A stretch of 56,837 nt of DNA from an uncultured Prochlorococcus sp. (GCA_902560875.1 CACENO010000009.1:1-56837); one strand, 5' to 3'; positions 27,928 to 38,353 are shown, numbered from the stretch's first letter. Program-made: numbers and translations. The notes: generated from the sequence alone by a model not told the origin.

Positions 27928-28545
27928 ATGTCTTTTGCTGAGGATGCTTCAGCAATTTCTAATGTTTGTGATTGTTGTGACTTAGATCGTTCCTCAATCA
28001 ATGTAGTTGTTAGTCGGGGAAACCCTACTGCTCGTTTAATGCTTATTGGAGAAGCTCCAGGTGCTACTGAAGATTCCATGGGGGAGCCTTTTGTGGGGAG
28101 GTCCGGAAAGCTTCTAGATCAATTGCTGAATAATGTCGGCATTAACACAAGTAAAGACATCTTTTTTTGTAATGCACTTAAATGCAGGCCTCCAAAAAAT
28201 CGACGCCCACTAAGAAAAGAGCTCTTATCTGCTTTGCCATGGCTAAGTCAGCAAATTAAACTAGTTGACCCTTGGGTAATTATTTTGGCTGGTTCGACCT
28301 CGGTTGAGGCTGTTCTAGGGAAGCAGAAAGATAGTATTAGTAATCTACGTGGCAAATGGCAATCTTTGGATGGAAGGAAGGTAATGCCAATTTTTCACCC
28401 TTCATATCTTTTGAGGAATCCTTCTAGAGTAGATAATTCTCCTAGATCTTTAACTCTTGGAGATCTTTTGAAAGTGCGAAATAAAATAAAAGAAAGGCAA
28501 AAGGGCTATCCCTTTCATTCTTGTGATTTGGAGCGGAACTCATGA
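27928..28545 (+). CDS. Family 4 uracil-DNA glycosylase
   Basis: Removes uracil from DNA. About 205 residues from ATG at 27928 (TTG at 27922 also possible). Motifs: cluster Cys pair 'CDCCDL', motif 1 '[30 protein letters not shown]', third Cys in '[15 protein letters not shown]', motif 2 'HPSYLLRNP'. Family 4 enzymes normally hold a 4Fe-4S cluster with a fourth Cys about 15 residues after the third; here that position reads 'LLSALPWL', with Ala in place of Cys. The stop overlaps the ispG start (ATGA). Confidence 0.87.
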   Translation: MSFAEDASAISNVCDCCDLDRSSINVVVSRGNPTARLMLIGEAPGATEDSMGEPFVGRSGKLLDQLLNNVGINTSKDIFFCNALKCRPPKNRRPLRKELLSALPWLSQQIKLVDPWVIILAGSTSVEAVLGKQKDSISNLRGKWQSLDGRKVMPIFHPSYLLRNPSRVDNSPRSLTLGDLLKVRNKIKERQKGYPFHSCDLERNS

Positions 28546-29774
28546 TTGCTACTTTGAATACGAGTGTTGCCAAAGTATTGGCAGACTCATCTCAGAGGTA
28601 TGACACTCAGATAAAACGAAGGATTACACGCACTGTAATGGTGGGGGATATCTCATTAGGAAGTGAGCATCCTGTCAGAGTTCAATCAATGATCAATGAA
28701 GATACTCTTGATATTGAAGGATCAACAGCTGCAATTAGACGCCTTCATGAGGTTGGTTGTGAGATTGTTCGCCTTACAGTTCCAAGTCTTGCTCATGCCA
28801 AAGCTGTAGGAGAAATCAGAGAACTACTGAATAAGACATATCAATCAGTTCCTCTTGTTGCTGATGTTCATCATAATGGTATGAAAATTGCACTAGAAGT
28901 TGCTAAACATGTAGATAAAGTACGAATTAATCCAGGACTATTTGTTTTTGAGAAAGCAGATCCAAATAGAACAGAATTTAATCAACAAGAGATTAAAGAG
29001 ATAGGGGATCGTATTGTTCAGAGGTTTCAACCTTTAGTAGAAACTTTAAAAGAACAAAATAAAGCTTTACGAATAGGAGTTAACCATGGTTCCTTAGCAG
29101 AAAGAATGTTATTTGCTTATGGGGATACCCCTCTTGGGATGGTTGAATCAGCGATGGAGTTTATTCGTATATGTGATTCACTTGACTTTCATAATATTGT
29201 TGTTTCTATGAAGGCTTCAAGGGCCCCTGTGATGCTTGCTGCTTATAGATTGATGTCAGACACTATGGATAAAGAAGGCTTCAATTACCCTTTGCATCTT
29301 GGAGTAACAGAGGCTGGTGATGGTGATTATGGGCGCATTAAAAGTACTGCTGGGATAGCTACACTTTTATCTGAGGGAATAGGAGATACAATAAGAGTAT
29401 CTTTAACAGAAGCTCCGGAAAAAGAGATACCAGTTTGTTATTCAATACTTCAAGCAGTTGGCCTAAGAAAAACAATGGTTGAATATATAAGTTGCCCAAG
29501 TTGTGGCAGGACTTTATTTAATTTAGAGGATGTTGTAAAAAAAGTAAGAGATGCTACTTCTCATCTGACAGGGTTAGATATTGCTGTGATGGGTTGCATA
29601 GTAAATGGACCAGGTGAAATGGCAGATGCTGATTATGGTTATGTTGGTAAGGGCCCAGGAGTTATAGCTCTTTATAGAGGCAGAGAAGAAATTCGTAAAG
29701 TTCCTGAGGATGAAGGGGTCAAAGCTTTAATTGAGTTAATAAAAGGAGATGGTAGGTGGTTGGATCCAAATTGA
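28542..29774 (+). CDS. ispG: 4-hydroxy-3-methylbut-2-enyl diphosphate synthase
   Basis: Penultimate step of the MEP isoprenoid pathway, converting MEcPP to HMBPP with ferredoxin electrons in cyanobacteria. 410 residues. N-terminal TIM barrel ('[38 protein letters not shown]'); C-terminal 4Fe-4S Cys in '[18 protein letters not shown]' and '[22 protein letters not shown]'. ATG at 28542 overlaps the glycosylase stop. Confidence 0.95.
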   Translation: MIATLNTSVAKVLADSSQRYDTQIKRRITRTVMVGDISLGSEHPVRVQSMINEDTLDIEGSTAAIRRLHEVGCEIVRLTVPSLAHAKAVGEIRELLNKTYQSVPLVADVHHNGMKIALEVAKHVDKVRINPGLFVFEKADPNRTEFNQQEIKEIGDRIVQRFQPLVETLKEQNKALRIGVNHGSLAERMLFAYGDTPLGMVESAMEFIRICDSLDFHNIVVSMKASRAPVMLAAYRLMSDTMDKEGFNYPLHLGVTEAGDGDYGRIKSTAGIATLLSEGIGDTIRVSLTEAPEKEIPVCYSILQAVGLRKTMVEYISCPSCGRTLFNLEDVVKKVRDATSHLTGLDIAVMGCIVNGPGEMADADYGYVGKGPGVIALYRGREEIRKVPEDEGVKALIELIKGDGRWLDPN

Positions 29775-31165
29775 AGAACCTATATAACAAATTACTTTTA
29801 GATCAGCGTAATTATTTTGTTGAGAAGAATTTAAAGGGTTTTTTGGGAACTAAATTTCTCAAATATATTTTTTATGGAACATTTACTTTATCAGCAATAG
29901 CATTTCCTTCTCTGCCAGTTTCTAGTCTCCCGCAAAGTACTTCATCATTAATAAGTGAAAGCCCAAAAGAAGTAATTGATCAGGTATGGCAAATCATATA
30001 CCGAGATTATTTAGATTCTTCTGGAAAGTATGACTCTATTAAATGGTTGGAGCTCAGAAAGAAATTGCTTTCTGTTGGATATGTTGATGCATCTGAATCT
30101 TATGATGCAATAAGAGGCATGTTATCAAGTTTAGAAGATCCATATACCCGTTTTTTAGATCCTAGAGAGTTTAAAGAGATGAGGATTGATACTTCAGGTG
30201 AACTTACAGGTGTTGGAATACAACTTTCATTGGATAAGGAAACTAATAGTCTGGTTGTTGTTTCTCCAATAGAAGGAACACCAGCTTTTAATGCTGGCAT
30301 TAAGCCTAATGATGTAATTATTTCCATTAATGAGGAGTCTACTCAAGGGATGAGTATAGATAATGCAGTTAAATTGATTAGAGGGAAGAAGGGGTCTGAG
30401 GTTGTCCTTGGCCTAAAAAGGAATAATAAAATATTAAAGATTGAACTAGTAAGAGCAAGAATTGAAATTAATGCAGTTGAAACTAAACTAAATAAAACCC
30501 AATCAGGTCTTGATATTGGATATATACGTCTAAAGCAATTTAATGCAAATTCAGTAAGGGAAATGCGTAACGCTATTTCAAACTTGGAGAGTGAAAATAT
30601 TTATGGTTATATATTGGATTTACGCAGAAATCCTGGTGGTTTACTAGAGGCGAGCATAGAGATTTCGAGATTATGGATTAGGGAAGGAATTATTGTAAGT
30701 ACTGAGACTCGTGATGGAATTAAAGATGTTCGTAGGGCTAATGGCTCGTCTTTAACAAAACTTCCAGTAGTTGTTTTAGTAGATGGTGGATCTGCAAGTG
30801 CTAGTGAGATTGTCTCAGGAGCAATTCAAGACAATAATAGAGGGATACTTGTAGGCCAGAGGACTTTTGGTAAAGGTCTTGTTCAATCTGTAAGAAGTTT
30901 ATCTGATGGCTCCGGGCTTACAGTTACTATTGCTAAATATTTAACTCCTAAAGGAAAGGATATTCATAAATATGGAATTGAGCCTGATATTGAATACAAA
31001 TTATCTGAACAAGAAATTTTAGAACTTAGAAGAGAACATCTAGGAACTAAAAAGGATCCTCAATATAAAGTTGCAGAGTCTGCGCTTCTAAATAAAATCA
31101 AAAATTCAAAGAAAAAAACAACCTATAACCCAATAGGCTCAAATATTAATTATGCCTTGGAATAA
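29756..31165 (+). CDS. Carboxyl-terminal processing protease (S41)
   Basis: An exported serine protease of the Ctp family. 469 residues from GTG at 29756; TTG at 29771 is an alternative that overlaps the ispG stop. A hydrophobic N-terminus (about 30-55) exports it to the periplasm or lumen. A PDZ domain is at about 130-215 ('[40 protein letters not shown]'). The catalytic Ser is in '[20 protein letters not shown]' and the Lys in '[13 protein letters not shown]'. CtpA of this family matures PSII D1; the paralogue cannot be assigned, so no symbol is given. Confidence 0.9.
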   Translation: MVGSKLKNLYNKLLLDQRNYFVEKNLKGFLGTKFLKYIFYGTFTLSAIAFPSLPVSSLPQSTSSLISESPKEVIDQVWQIIYRDYLDSSGKYDSIKWLELRKKLLSVGYVDASESYDAIRGMLSSLEDPYTRFLDPREFKEMRIDTSGELTGVGIQLSLDKETNSLVVVSPIEGTPAFNAGIKPNDVIISINEESTQGMSIDNAVKLIRGKKGSEVVLGLKRNNKILKIELVRARIEINAVETKLNKTQSGLDIGYIRLKQFNANSVREMRNAISNLESENIYGYILDLRRNPGGLLEASIEISRLWIREGIIVSTETRDGIKDVRRANGSSLTKLPVVVLVDGGSASASEIVSGAIQDNNRGILVGQRTFGKGLVQSVRSLSDGSGLTVTIAKYLTPKGKDIHKYGIEPDIEYKLSEQEILELRREHLGTKKDPQYKVAESALLNKIKNSKKKTTYNPIGSNINYALE

Positions 31166-31167
31166 AA

Positions 31168-32082
31168 TTATTTACTCATCTCAAGCATTTTCTTTATTGG
31201 TATGAATGCTTTTGATCTAAGTTTTTCATCCATTTCAATTTTTGGTGACATTTTTTGAAGACAACTTAATAACTTCTCTAATGTATTTAGCCTCATGTAA
31301 GGACAGGCATTACAACTACATCCATCAATTCCAGGAACTTCTAGATACTTTTTTCCTGGCACTTTTATTTCCATTTGGTGCAAAATACCAGGCTCAGTTA
31401 GTACAATAAATGTATTGGATGAACTTTCTTCTACTCTTTGAAGTAGCTTACTTGTAGAACCAATAAAGTTAGCGAGATCTAATAAGTTACTTTGACATTC
31501 TGGATGCGCGATTATTTCAGCCTCAGGATGTTCAATCTTTAATTTTAGAAGTGCCTCTTCGCTAAAAGTCTCATGAACAACACAGCTGCCTGGCCAAAAT
31601 GTAAGTTCTCTACCACTCCTTTTCTGCACCCATTTCCCAAGATTCTTATCGGGTGCAAACAGGATTGGTCGATCCTTTGGAAGTTGTTTAACAAGATCAA
31701 CAGCATTGCTGCTAGTACATATTAAATCGCTTTGTGCTTTTACTGCCGCTGTGCAATTGATATAACTAACAACTATATGATTTGGGTGCTTTTTACGAAA
31801 TTTTCTGAATTCATCGGCAGGACAATCGTCCGCCAGTGTGCATCCCGCTTCAATATCAGGAAGTAAGACCGTCTTATTAGGGCAGAGAATTTTTGCTGTT
31901 TCTGCCATAAAGTGAACACCGCAGAAAACGATTACATCAGCATTTGTGTTCGCTGCTTGTCTAGAAAGCTCAAGTGAATCCCCTATAAAGTCAGCTATAT
32001 CCTGTATTTCTTTGTCTTGATAATAGTGAGAAAGGATTATTGCCTTTCGTTTTTCCTTGAGAATATTTATTGCATCAACCAA
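31168..32082 (-). CDS. nadA: Quinolinate synthase
   Basis: Makes quinolinate from iminoaspartate and dihydroxyacetone phosphate for NAD synthesis. 304 residues from TTG at 32082, with GGAAGG eight bases upstream. The frame stays open upstream for ~20 more codons ('TAVSAYKTVSPAPNGREE') without ATG or GTG, so the true N-terminus is uncertain. Fe-S ligands are visible in 'SYINCTAAVKAQSDLICTSS', 'IAHPECQSNL' and 'GCSCNACPYM'. Convergent with the Ctp gene, two bases apart. Confidence 0.94.
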   Translation of the reverse strand: MVDAINILKEKRKAIILSHYYQDKEIQDIADFIGDSLELSRQAANTNADVIVFCGVHFMAETAKILCPNKTVLLPDIEAGCTLADDCPADEFRKFRKKHPNHIVVSYINCTAAVKAQSDLICTSSNAVDLVKQLPKDRPILFAPDKNLGKWVQKRSGRELTFWPGSCVVHETFSEEALLKLKIEHPEAEIIAHPECQSNLLDLANFIGSTSKLLQRVEESSSNTFIVLTEPGILHQMEIKVPGKKYLEVPGIDGCSCNACPYMRLNTLEKLLSCLQKMSPKIEMDEKLRSKAFIPIKKMLEMSK

Positions 32083-32172
32083 TTCTTCCCTTCCATTGGG
32101 TGCCGGTGAAACCGTCTTGTAGGCGGAAACAGCGGTAATCAGAGCTCAAAAAGGCAATTTGAGTCAGTATAG

Positions 32173-33035
32173 ATGCAGCCTATTCCTTCCCCCTGTCAAA
32201 ACTTAGTCTCGCTATCGCTGGAGACCTTCATGGTTATTGGGCTCTGGAAGACCATTCCCTTTTAAATGCTTTAAAACCTGATGGAGTTCTTTTTGTTGGT
32301 GACTTGGGAGAGAGTGATATAAGCCTGGTCAAGAAGATTGTTCATCTCCCTATCCCCACTGCTGTAATCCTTGGTAATCATGACCGTGGTCATGATCGAA
32401 CCGGTGAAGTTCTTCGCCAACAGTTGAATTTGCTTGGAGATGTTCATTGTGGGTGGAGTCTTAGAAGATGGAATTCTCCAAATGTGGCAGTAGTTGGAGC
32501 ACGTCCTTGTAGTTCTGGTGGTGGTTTTTATCTTTCTCCAGAGTTCCTCGGAGCGTTTGGTCAGATGACTATTCAGGAATCAGCGAATCGAATTGTTCTG
32601 GCAGCGGAGCAAGCTTCTGAGCTTGTTCCGCTTGTGATACTTGCTCATGTTGGGCCTACTGGTCTTGGTTCTAGTTCAGATAGTCCTTGCGGAAGGGATT
32701 GGAAAAAACCCGCAATGGATTGGGGCGATAAGGATCTTGAATTGGCAATTGACCAAATTCGTAAGAAACGAGTTCCAGAATTAGTTGTATTTGGTCATAT
32801 GCATCATTCGATAAAGGGGTCTACCCGAACTCGTTGCACATTTCTTGAAGATCAGTGGGGCACTTCTTATTTGAATGCCGCCTGTGTCCCAAGGCGTGGT
32901 TCCGATTCAAGTGGCAAGGAATTAGCACATTTTTCCTGGGTTGAATTCGTTAATGGTAATTTGAATCATGTTTCACATAGATGGTTTAATTCTGACTTCT
33001 CTATTGCATATGAACAAACTCTTCTTAATCGTTGA
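32173..33035 (+). CDS. Metallophosphoesterase (TIGR04168-like), apparent frameshift near start
   Basis: A calcineurin-like phosphoesterase of unknown substrate. Metal motifs: 'AIAGDLHGYWALEDH' (D-x-H), 'VLFVGDLGE' (GDxx), 'VILGNHDRG' (GNHD), 'LILAHVGPTG' and 'VVFGHMHHSI' (GHxH). The first two lie upstream of the earliest in-frame canonical start (TTG at 32304). An ATG at 32173 begins 'MQPIPSP' in another frame and would join the main frame if the C5 run at 32189-32193 had one more base. A sequencing error, a real frameshift or a non-canonical start are all possible. Confidence 0.8.
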
Positions 33036-33109
33036 GAAGATAATTTAATTATTTAATTATAAGCAATAATTAACACTGTAAATATTCTTGCTATACGATG
33101 CATCTATTA

Positions 33110-33919
33110 TTAATTAGATTTTGTACCTACATCTCTTCCTACTGTCATTTGAGCAATCAAATATGCTGTAATTAGCGAACCTAAAAATCCTAGACAATTT
33201 CTTAACAATGGTAATATTTCACTAGTTCTTGTTATTACTGGAGCTATACCAAATATAACAAATAGCATTACCCAAAGTGGAGATATTAGAAGTAGCCATG
33301 GCCAGGCAATTAAATCTCCTCTTTTTCTTGGAAAAGCTGCAAAACCTGCAATTAATCCACCCAAGATAGATGTACTTAAAGTAAAGATCCATTGTTCTCT
33401 GGGCAAGCCAGGAACAACCTGACAGCCTCCTCTATCAAGACAATATTCAATTGATGAAATAGCATCTATTATTGCTCCATCTTCTCCATGATCTTTAACA
33501 TAATATTGATTTCCATATCTAGTTTGTAGTTCGACCCAAAATGTTCTTGGCATAAAAGCATATAAGGCATCACCTACGTTGAAATTTAAAAGGTTTCCAC
33601 CCCTAGGGTCAGCTACTAAAAGAAGGCTTCTTTCGTCGAGATCCCAAAATTTTCTTATAGCAAGTCCTGGAGTTCTATCGTATTGGGATAGAACTCTAAT
33701 TTTCCAGCCTGTGGTTTCTTCATATTCTTTAAGTGATGCTTCTAAGATTTCCTTTTGGTTATTGCTAAGAGTTTTTGCAAGGTCAATTACTGGTGTGGCT
33801 TCTGAAGGTAATAGGTCTGGGTTGTCATAAGCTAAAAGTGGCTGGCTTAAAACCAAACATATCAATAGAGTTATAAGTCCATGAAATGCTCTTATTGTGT
33901 TATTTGACTTCATTGGCAC
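33110..33919 (-). CDS. TPM-domain protein, Psb32/TLP18.3-like
   Basis: 269 residues; ATG at 33919 or 33913. A signal peptide covers about residues 5-30 ('LITLLICLVLSQPLLAYD'). The TPM domain is at about 40-160 ('VIDLAKTLSNNQKEILEASLKEYEETTGWKIRVLSQ', 'WDLDERSLLLVADPRGGNLLNFNVGDAL'). The C-terminus adds two or three membrane helices. Psb32/TLP18.3 relatives help PSII repair in the thylakoid lumen; this role is likely but inferred. Confidence 0.85.
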   Translation of the reverse strand: MPMKSNNTIRAFHGLITLLICLVLSQPLLAYDNPDLLPSEATPVIDLAKTLSNNQKEILEASLKEYEETTGWKIRVLSQYDRTPGLAIRKFWDLDERSLLLVADPRGGNLLNFNVGDALYAFMPRTFWVELQTRYGNQYYVKDHGEDGAIIDAISSIEYCLDRGGCQVVPGLPREQWIFTLSTSILGGLIAGFAAFPRKRGDLIAWPWLLLISPLWVMLFVIFGIAPVITRTSEILPLLRNCLGFLGSLITAYLIAQMTVGRDVGTKSN

Positions 33920-33959
33920 ATATTAGACATGAGCATTATCTCTAATCAATCACTCCTCT

Positions 33960-35168
33960 GTGGATTGTCCTAATTGGTTGGCTAAAAGAATTGCGAAAGC
34001 TGGCGGTAGTGTCAGCTTTTATAAATATATGGATTGGGTTCTCAATGATTCTCAGCATGGAGCTTATTCACGAGGGCACCTGAAACTTGGCATAAAAGGA
34101 GATTTTGTTACTTCTCCAACTCTAGGACCTGACTTTGCAGAACTATTAGCAGTTCAATTGGCAGATTGGATTGAACAGTTACATAAAACTAACAATTACA
34201 ATCTTCCAATTTCATTAATAGAAGTAGGTCCAGGAGAAGGGGATTTGGCAAAAGATTTAATTTTTGCCTTAAATAAAATATCTTCTAATTTAATTAGTAA
34301 TCTGGAACTTATATTGGTTGATCGTAATGAAGGAATGATTACAAAACAAAAGAATTATTTAAGTTCTTTAGAAGATGTCCCAGTTAGATGGTCAACTTTT
34401 GATAAACTATCAACAAAACCTGTTTTAGGTATAATAATTGCTCATGAAATGCTTGATGCTCTTCCAGTAGAAAGGTTAGTTTTTACAAGAGGCAAATTAT
34501 TTAGACAAGGAGTCACAATAAATATAATTGATAATCACCCAATACTTGAGGTTATTGAGTTACCACTAACCAAAAAAATTCAAAAAAACCTTATAGAAAT
34601 TCGAGATACTCTTGGCATTGAGATTCCACCTGAAAGTGCCCCTGATGGATGGTCTACTGAATTACATAGCGATTTAAATACCTGGTTTAGAAAGGCTTCA
34701 AAAATATTAACTCAAGGTTCATTATTGATAATCGATTATGCACTTGAGGCGAATAGATATTACTCCTGTTCAAGATCTTCTGGGACACTAATGTCTTATA
34801 AAAATCAAGTTGCGAGTTCACAATTTTTTAATGACCCTGGCTATTGGGATCTCACTTCACACCTTTGCCTAGAAACGCTTCAATTTTATGCTAAGAAACA
34901 TAGTTGGGATCATTTAGGTAGTATTAGGCAGGGACAAGCCTTGCTGGCCTTAGGTTTGTCTAATAGATTGCATTCTTTGCAGAGTATTCCAGGGGATCAA
35001 TTAGATATCGCGTTGTCACGAAGAGAAACTCTATTAAGGCTTGTGGACCCATTATGCTTGGGAGAGTTTAGGTGGATTGGTTTCGAAAAGAAAGATAAGC
35101 ATAAACCAAATAATGCAGGATTAAATAGTAAATTTCTTGCTAACTCTCCTTTGCAAGACTTAGAATAA
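33960..35168 (+). CDS. MidA/NDUFAF7-like SAM-dependent methyltransferase
   Basis: 402 residues from GTG at 33960. Family features: '[24 protein letters not shown]', the SAM motif '[19 protein letters not shown]', and '[17 protein letters not shown]'. Mitochondrial NDUFAF7 methylates an Arg of complex I; a similar protein-Arg role for the cyanobacterial NDH-1 is a guess from family. It overlaps convergent aroB by 29 bases at its 3' end. Confidence 0.87.
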   Translation: MDCPNWLAKRIAKAGGSVSFYKYMDWVLNDSQHGAYSRGHLKLGIKGDFVTSPTLGPDFAELLAVQLADWIEQLHKTNNYNLPISLIEVGPGEGDLAKDLIFALNKISSNLISNLELILVDRNEGMITKQKNYLSSLEDVPVRWSTFDKLSTKPVLGIIIAHEMLDALPVERLVFTRGKLFRQGVTINIIDNHPILEVIELPLTKKIQKNLIEIRDTLGIEIPPESAPDGWSTELHSDLNTWFRKASKILTQGSLLIIDYALEANRYYSCSRSSGTLMSYKNQVASSQFFNDPGYWDLTSHLCLETLQFYAKKHSWDHLGSIRQGQALLALGLSNRLHSLQSIPGDQLDIALSRRETLLRLVDPLCLGEFRWIGFEKKDKHKPNNAGLNSKFLANSPLQDLE

Positions 35169-36267
35169 ACTGACTAATTTTGTCTATTGATATATCATCA
35201 CGGATTTCCACTTCACCAATTTTTCTTGGGATGATAAACCGAATTTTACCTGCTTTTACCTTTTTATCTCCTTGTAGAACTCTAAAGATTTCTTCTTGAT
35301 TTAAAGAAGGCCAAACTATAGGTAACCCTGCTTTTTTGAGCAATGCTTTTTGTCTTTCATAATCTTTTTTACTCCAACTTTCTAGCTGAATAGCTAATTT
35401 CCCTATAGCTATCATTCCCATTGAAACTGCTTCCCCATGTAGCCAATTACCATAGCCACAAAGAGTTTCGATAACATGCCCGAATGTATGACCATAGTTA
35501 AGAATTGCTCTTAGGCCTCCTTCTTTTGTGTCAAGAGAAACAATTTTTGCTTTTGCTGAACAAGAAAGGTGAATCAGCTCTTCAAGAGTTTCATTATCTA
35601 AGGCTTCAAGATTTTTGAGGTCTTTTGATTTCTCCAAAAGTGTAAAAAGTTTAGAATCCCCTATTACTCCATATTTGATAATTTCTGCCATTCCAGCTCG
35701 GAATTCTCTTTCTGGAAGCGTATTTAATGTCGCTGGGTCAATTAAAACTAGTTTTGGTTGATGAAATGCACCAATAAGATTTTTGCCGCACTTATGGTTG
35801 ACACCTGTTTTGCCTCCAATAGATGCATCAACCATGGCTAAAAGAGTAGTAGGCACCTGAACAATTGATATGCCTCTCAGCCAAGTTGCTGCTGCAAAAC
35901 CTGCCATGTCTCCTACCACTCCGCCTCCCAGAGCAATCATCAGAGATCCTCTCTCTAGTTTCGCTGAATAAGCTGCATCATGAATTAAAGCAATACTTTC
36001 AGGATTCTTTTGATCTTCTCCCGCTTCAAGGACTAGAAGTTTTGGCTCGAATCCACTTTTCTTTAGACTATCTAAAAACAATTTTGCATATGGTACTGCT
36101 ACATCGTTGTTAGTAACAACGAGAATTTTGGTTCCTGTTTTTATACCTACACGTGTTAACTCTTCCCCTATATGTTGTAGGCCATTTCTCCAAACAACTA
36201 CTTCATATGGATCATCTTTGATTTTTACAGGAATACTACGGCTGTTCCGTTTGAGTTCTTCTGACAT
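35140..36267 (-). CDS. aroB: 3-dehydroquinate synthase
   Basis: Second step of the shikimate pathway; NAD- and zinc-dependent, cytoplasmic. 375 residues. Visible motifs: the NAD-binding '[23 protein letters not shown]', '[34 protein letters not shown]', the zinc ligands 'AEIIKYG', '[12 protein letters not shown]' and '[11 protein letters not shown]'. ATG at 36267. It is divergent from the 6Sa RNA/purK region. Confidence 0.95.
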   Translation of the reverse strand: MSEELKRNSRSIPVKIKDDPYEVVVWRNGLQHIGEELTRVGIKTGTKILVVTNNDVAVPYAKLFLDSLKKSGFEPKLLVLEAGEDQKNPESIALIHDAAYSAKLERGSLMIALGGGVVGDMAGFAAATWLRGISIVQVPTTLLAMVDASIGGKTGVNHKCGKNLIGAFHQPKLVLIDPATLNTLPEREFRAGMAEIIKYGVIGDSKLFTLLEKSKDLKNLEALDNETLEELIHLSCSAKAKIVSLDTKEGGLRAILNYGHTFGHVIETLCGYGNWLHGEAVSMGMIAIGKLAIQLESWSKKDYERQKALLKKAGLPIVWPSLNQEEIFRVLQGDKKVKAGKIRFIIPRKIGEVEIRDDISIDKISQFILSLAKES

Positions 36268-36299
36268 ATGTCTCCAAGTTACTCACATATTATTTTGAC

Positions 36300-36485
36300 T
36301 GGATAGGAATTATTCTTTAAAGTTACTTCTCTTTATTTATAATTAAGAGCTCGTGGTAGTTAGTCCCATTTTGGTAAAGAAGTCTTTTGGCTTAATGAAG
36401 ACCGATTCAGTTCTTTTAAATTCCTTTAATGAGCTGTAACTGAGTGCAGAAGTTACTCTTATTGGATGTAGGAAAAATTCTAGGA
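36300..36485 (+). ncRNA. ssaA: Candidate 6Sa (6S) RNA
   Basis: In cyanobacteria the 6Sa RNA gene lies just upstream of purK, and this is the matching interval. The sequence can form one long interrupted hairpin: GAATT (~36307) with AATTC (~36476), AGTTACTTCT (36321) with AGAAGTTACT (~36447, one mismatch), AAAGAA with TTCTTT, and GTCTT with AAGAC near the apex. The length of ~185 bases fits. A TATTAT -10 box (36288-36293) stands about seven bases before 36300. Ends are approximate; no alignment was possible. Confidence 0.5.
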
Positions 36486-36537
36486 CTTGCTATTGGATGT
36501 TTTCTAGTTTTGAATGGTTAGCTTTCCTACTGGCAAA

Positions 36538-37718
36538 ATGAATCAGAGAACCTCCAGGATTGGAGTTGTAGGGGGGGGGGGCAGCTTGCTCAAATGTTGG
36601 TTGACGCTGCTAGGAAAAGGCATCTAGACATTGTTGTGCAAACTCCCTCTAGAGCAGATCCCGCTTCTGCAAATGCCACTAAACTAATTTTGGCAGAAAC
36701 TCAAGATATCAACGGCACAAGTCAGCTTCTTCAAGATTGCACTTGTGTGACCTTTGAAAATGAATGGGTAAATACTGATCAGTTAGCTTTGCTTGAAAAG
36801 GATGATTGTATTTTCTTACCTCCACTCTCGGCTTTAAAGGTTTTAGTAGACAAAATTTCGCAACGCCAGCTACTTGGTGATATGAATATTTCAGGACCAG
36901 ATTGGATGCCACTTAGTTCTAATGAGATTGGCGCCTCAAAGTTACCTGTTGGTTGGGAGTTTCCATTAATGGCTAAATCAGCCAGAGGAGGTTATGACGG
37001 CAAAGGTACCAAAGTTATTAATGACTTTAGTGACCTTATTAGGCTTATAGAATCAGTTGAATTAAAAGATTGGTTGGTTGAGAAATGGATTAAATACGAG
37101 AAAGAATTAGCCCTTGTAGCGAGTAGAGATCAAAAAGGTCGCGTTAGGCTATTGCCTCTAGTCGAAACTAAGCAATTTAAGCAAGTTTGTGATTGGGTTA
37201 TTGCTCCAACTGACCTAGGACACCCAATTGAAGCTATGGCTTATAACATTGCTTCTTCTTTGTTGAGGGAATTGAATTATGTAGGGGTATTGGCAATTGA
37301 GTTTTTTTATGGACCTAGTGGATTATTAGTTAATGAGGTGGCCCCACGTACACATAATTCAGCTCACTTTTCTATTGAGGCAACGAATGCCAGTCAATTT
37401 GATCAACAAATTTGTATAGCTGCAGGCCTTCCCCTTCCTGATCCACATTTAGTAGTTCCTGGAGCCCTCATGGTTAATTTGCTTGGCTTAAATCAATCAG
37501 TATCTTCTTCAACAGATCAACGATTAATGAGATTGCAGCAAATTAAAGGCGCAAATGTTCATTGGTATGGAAAAGACAAAGAAACGCCCGGGCGAAAAAT
37601 GGGACATGTCACGATGCTCCTTTCCGAAGATGACCCTCAAAAAAGGAGGGAGGAGGCTCTAAAAGGGCTCAACGAAATCCGTGCAGTTTGGCCTTTAAAT
37701 GAGGCTGTGTTGGTTTAA
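36538..37718 (+). CDS. purK: N5-carboxyaminoimidazole ribonucleotide synthase, frameshift at G11
   Basis: ATP-grasp enzyme of purine synthesis. Reading from ATG at 36538 gives 'MNQRTSRIGVVGG', the normal PurK start, but the run of 11 G (36571-36581) puts the rest out of frame. With 9 or 12 G the protein continues 'GGQLAQMLVDAARKRHLD' into the long frame that ends at 37718. ATP-grasp motifs are intact ('MAKSARGGYDGKGTKV', 'EKWIKYEKELALVAS', 'VNEVAPRTHNSAHFSIEA'). The in-frame part alone, from ATG 36594, would lack the first nucleotide-binding loop. The gene is probably functional, with sequencing error or slippage at the tract. Confidence 0.88.
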
Positions 37719-37870
37719 GCTTAGGAAGGACTACTTTGTTGGTGACGGCCTTTACTAGTGCTCTGATCTGACTCTTTTTCGATTCGAGGAAACTGTCATG
37801 AAGATAACGTATACCGATTTTGTAGTCGGAAACGAAGTCTCATTTTGATTCCTCTTCTGGTTCTTCCAGG

Positions 37871-37951
37871 TCGAACGCTGGGGCTCGCACGGCAAGGTGG
37901 TTCAGTATCCGATAAGTGACTGCGGTCCAAGGGTTTTACCCGTCGCAGTCA
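37871..37951. repeat. Repeat unit B: 38-base sequence plus hairpin
   Basis: Bases 37871-37908 match 38276-38313 at 33 of 38 positions. Each copy is followed by a hairpin. Here the stem is TGACTGCG (37917-37924) with CGCAGTCA (37944-37951), and GGG/CCC pairs inside. On the minus strand the copy encodes 'HLAVRAPAFDLEEPEEESK' then a stop, a second version of the M28 active-site segment. Confidence 0.65.
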
Positions 37952-38311
37952 TGGGTACTTTATGGGTGGTCTTACCATCAGCTTGGTCCATATAGTTTTG
38001 AGAGAGGGCTTTCTTCCGTGATGAGCTGGGTAGAGGACCAGCCCCTTCCCTCTGGCTGCCAGTCCTGGAAGCATTAATGACGAGCCTGTATTTGCTTCTA
38101 AAGCAATGAAATCTCCTTTCTCTCCATAGAGTTTGTTCATGGCAGGTAAGGGGTAATCCTGCTTTTCACTGGTGTAAGCCCCATCTCCAAACTCACCATC
38201 AGCTTGAGCTTTTGACCTTTATCTTTCAGCTCTCTTGCAAGGGCCCGGCTACTAAGTATTCCCCACTCTTCTTGATCGAACGCTGGTCCTCGCACGGCCA
38301 GGTGGGTCACT
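37949..38311 (-). pseudogene. Decayed M28 family peptidase
   Basis: Fragments in two frames spell the catalytic part of an M28 zinc aminopeptidase: 'HLAVRGPAFDQEEWGILSSRALARELKDKGQKLKLMVSLEM', then a frame change near 38185, then 'AYTSEKQDYPLPAMNKLYGEKGDFIAL' and 'ANTGSSLMLPGLA'. The 'DxEEW' catalytic Glu pair is present, but the N-terminal metal-site region and the C-terminus are gone. It therefore cannot make a working enzyme. It lies at the left boundary of the accessory island. Confidence 0.75.
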
Positions 38312-38353
38312 ATTTATGACAGTGCGGAAGAATTTCCTGCACAGTCATAAATA
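38276..38353. repeat. Repeat unit A: 38-base sequence plus hairpin
   Basis: The second copy of the repeat at 37871. Its hairpin is stronger: TATTTATGAC (38311-38320) pairs with GTCATAAATA (38344-38353). Inside, GTGC/GCAC and GGAA/TTCC pairs form around a GAAT loop. The two hairpins share the GAC..TGCG / GCA..GTC plan with different bases, as if structure had been kept while sequence drifted. Confidence 0.65.

Noticed and set aside
37949-38140. Independent 63-codon gene
   Set aside because: It is a fragment of the decayed M28 peptidase rather than a gene of its own.
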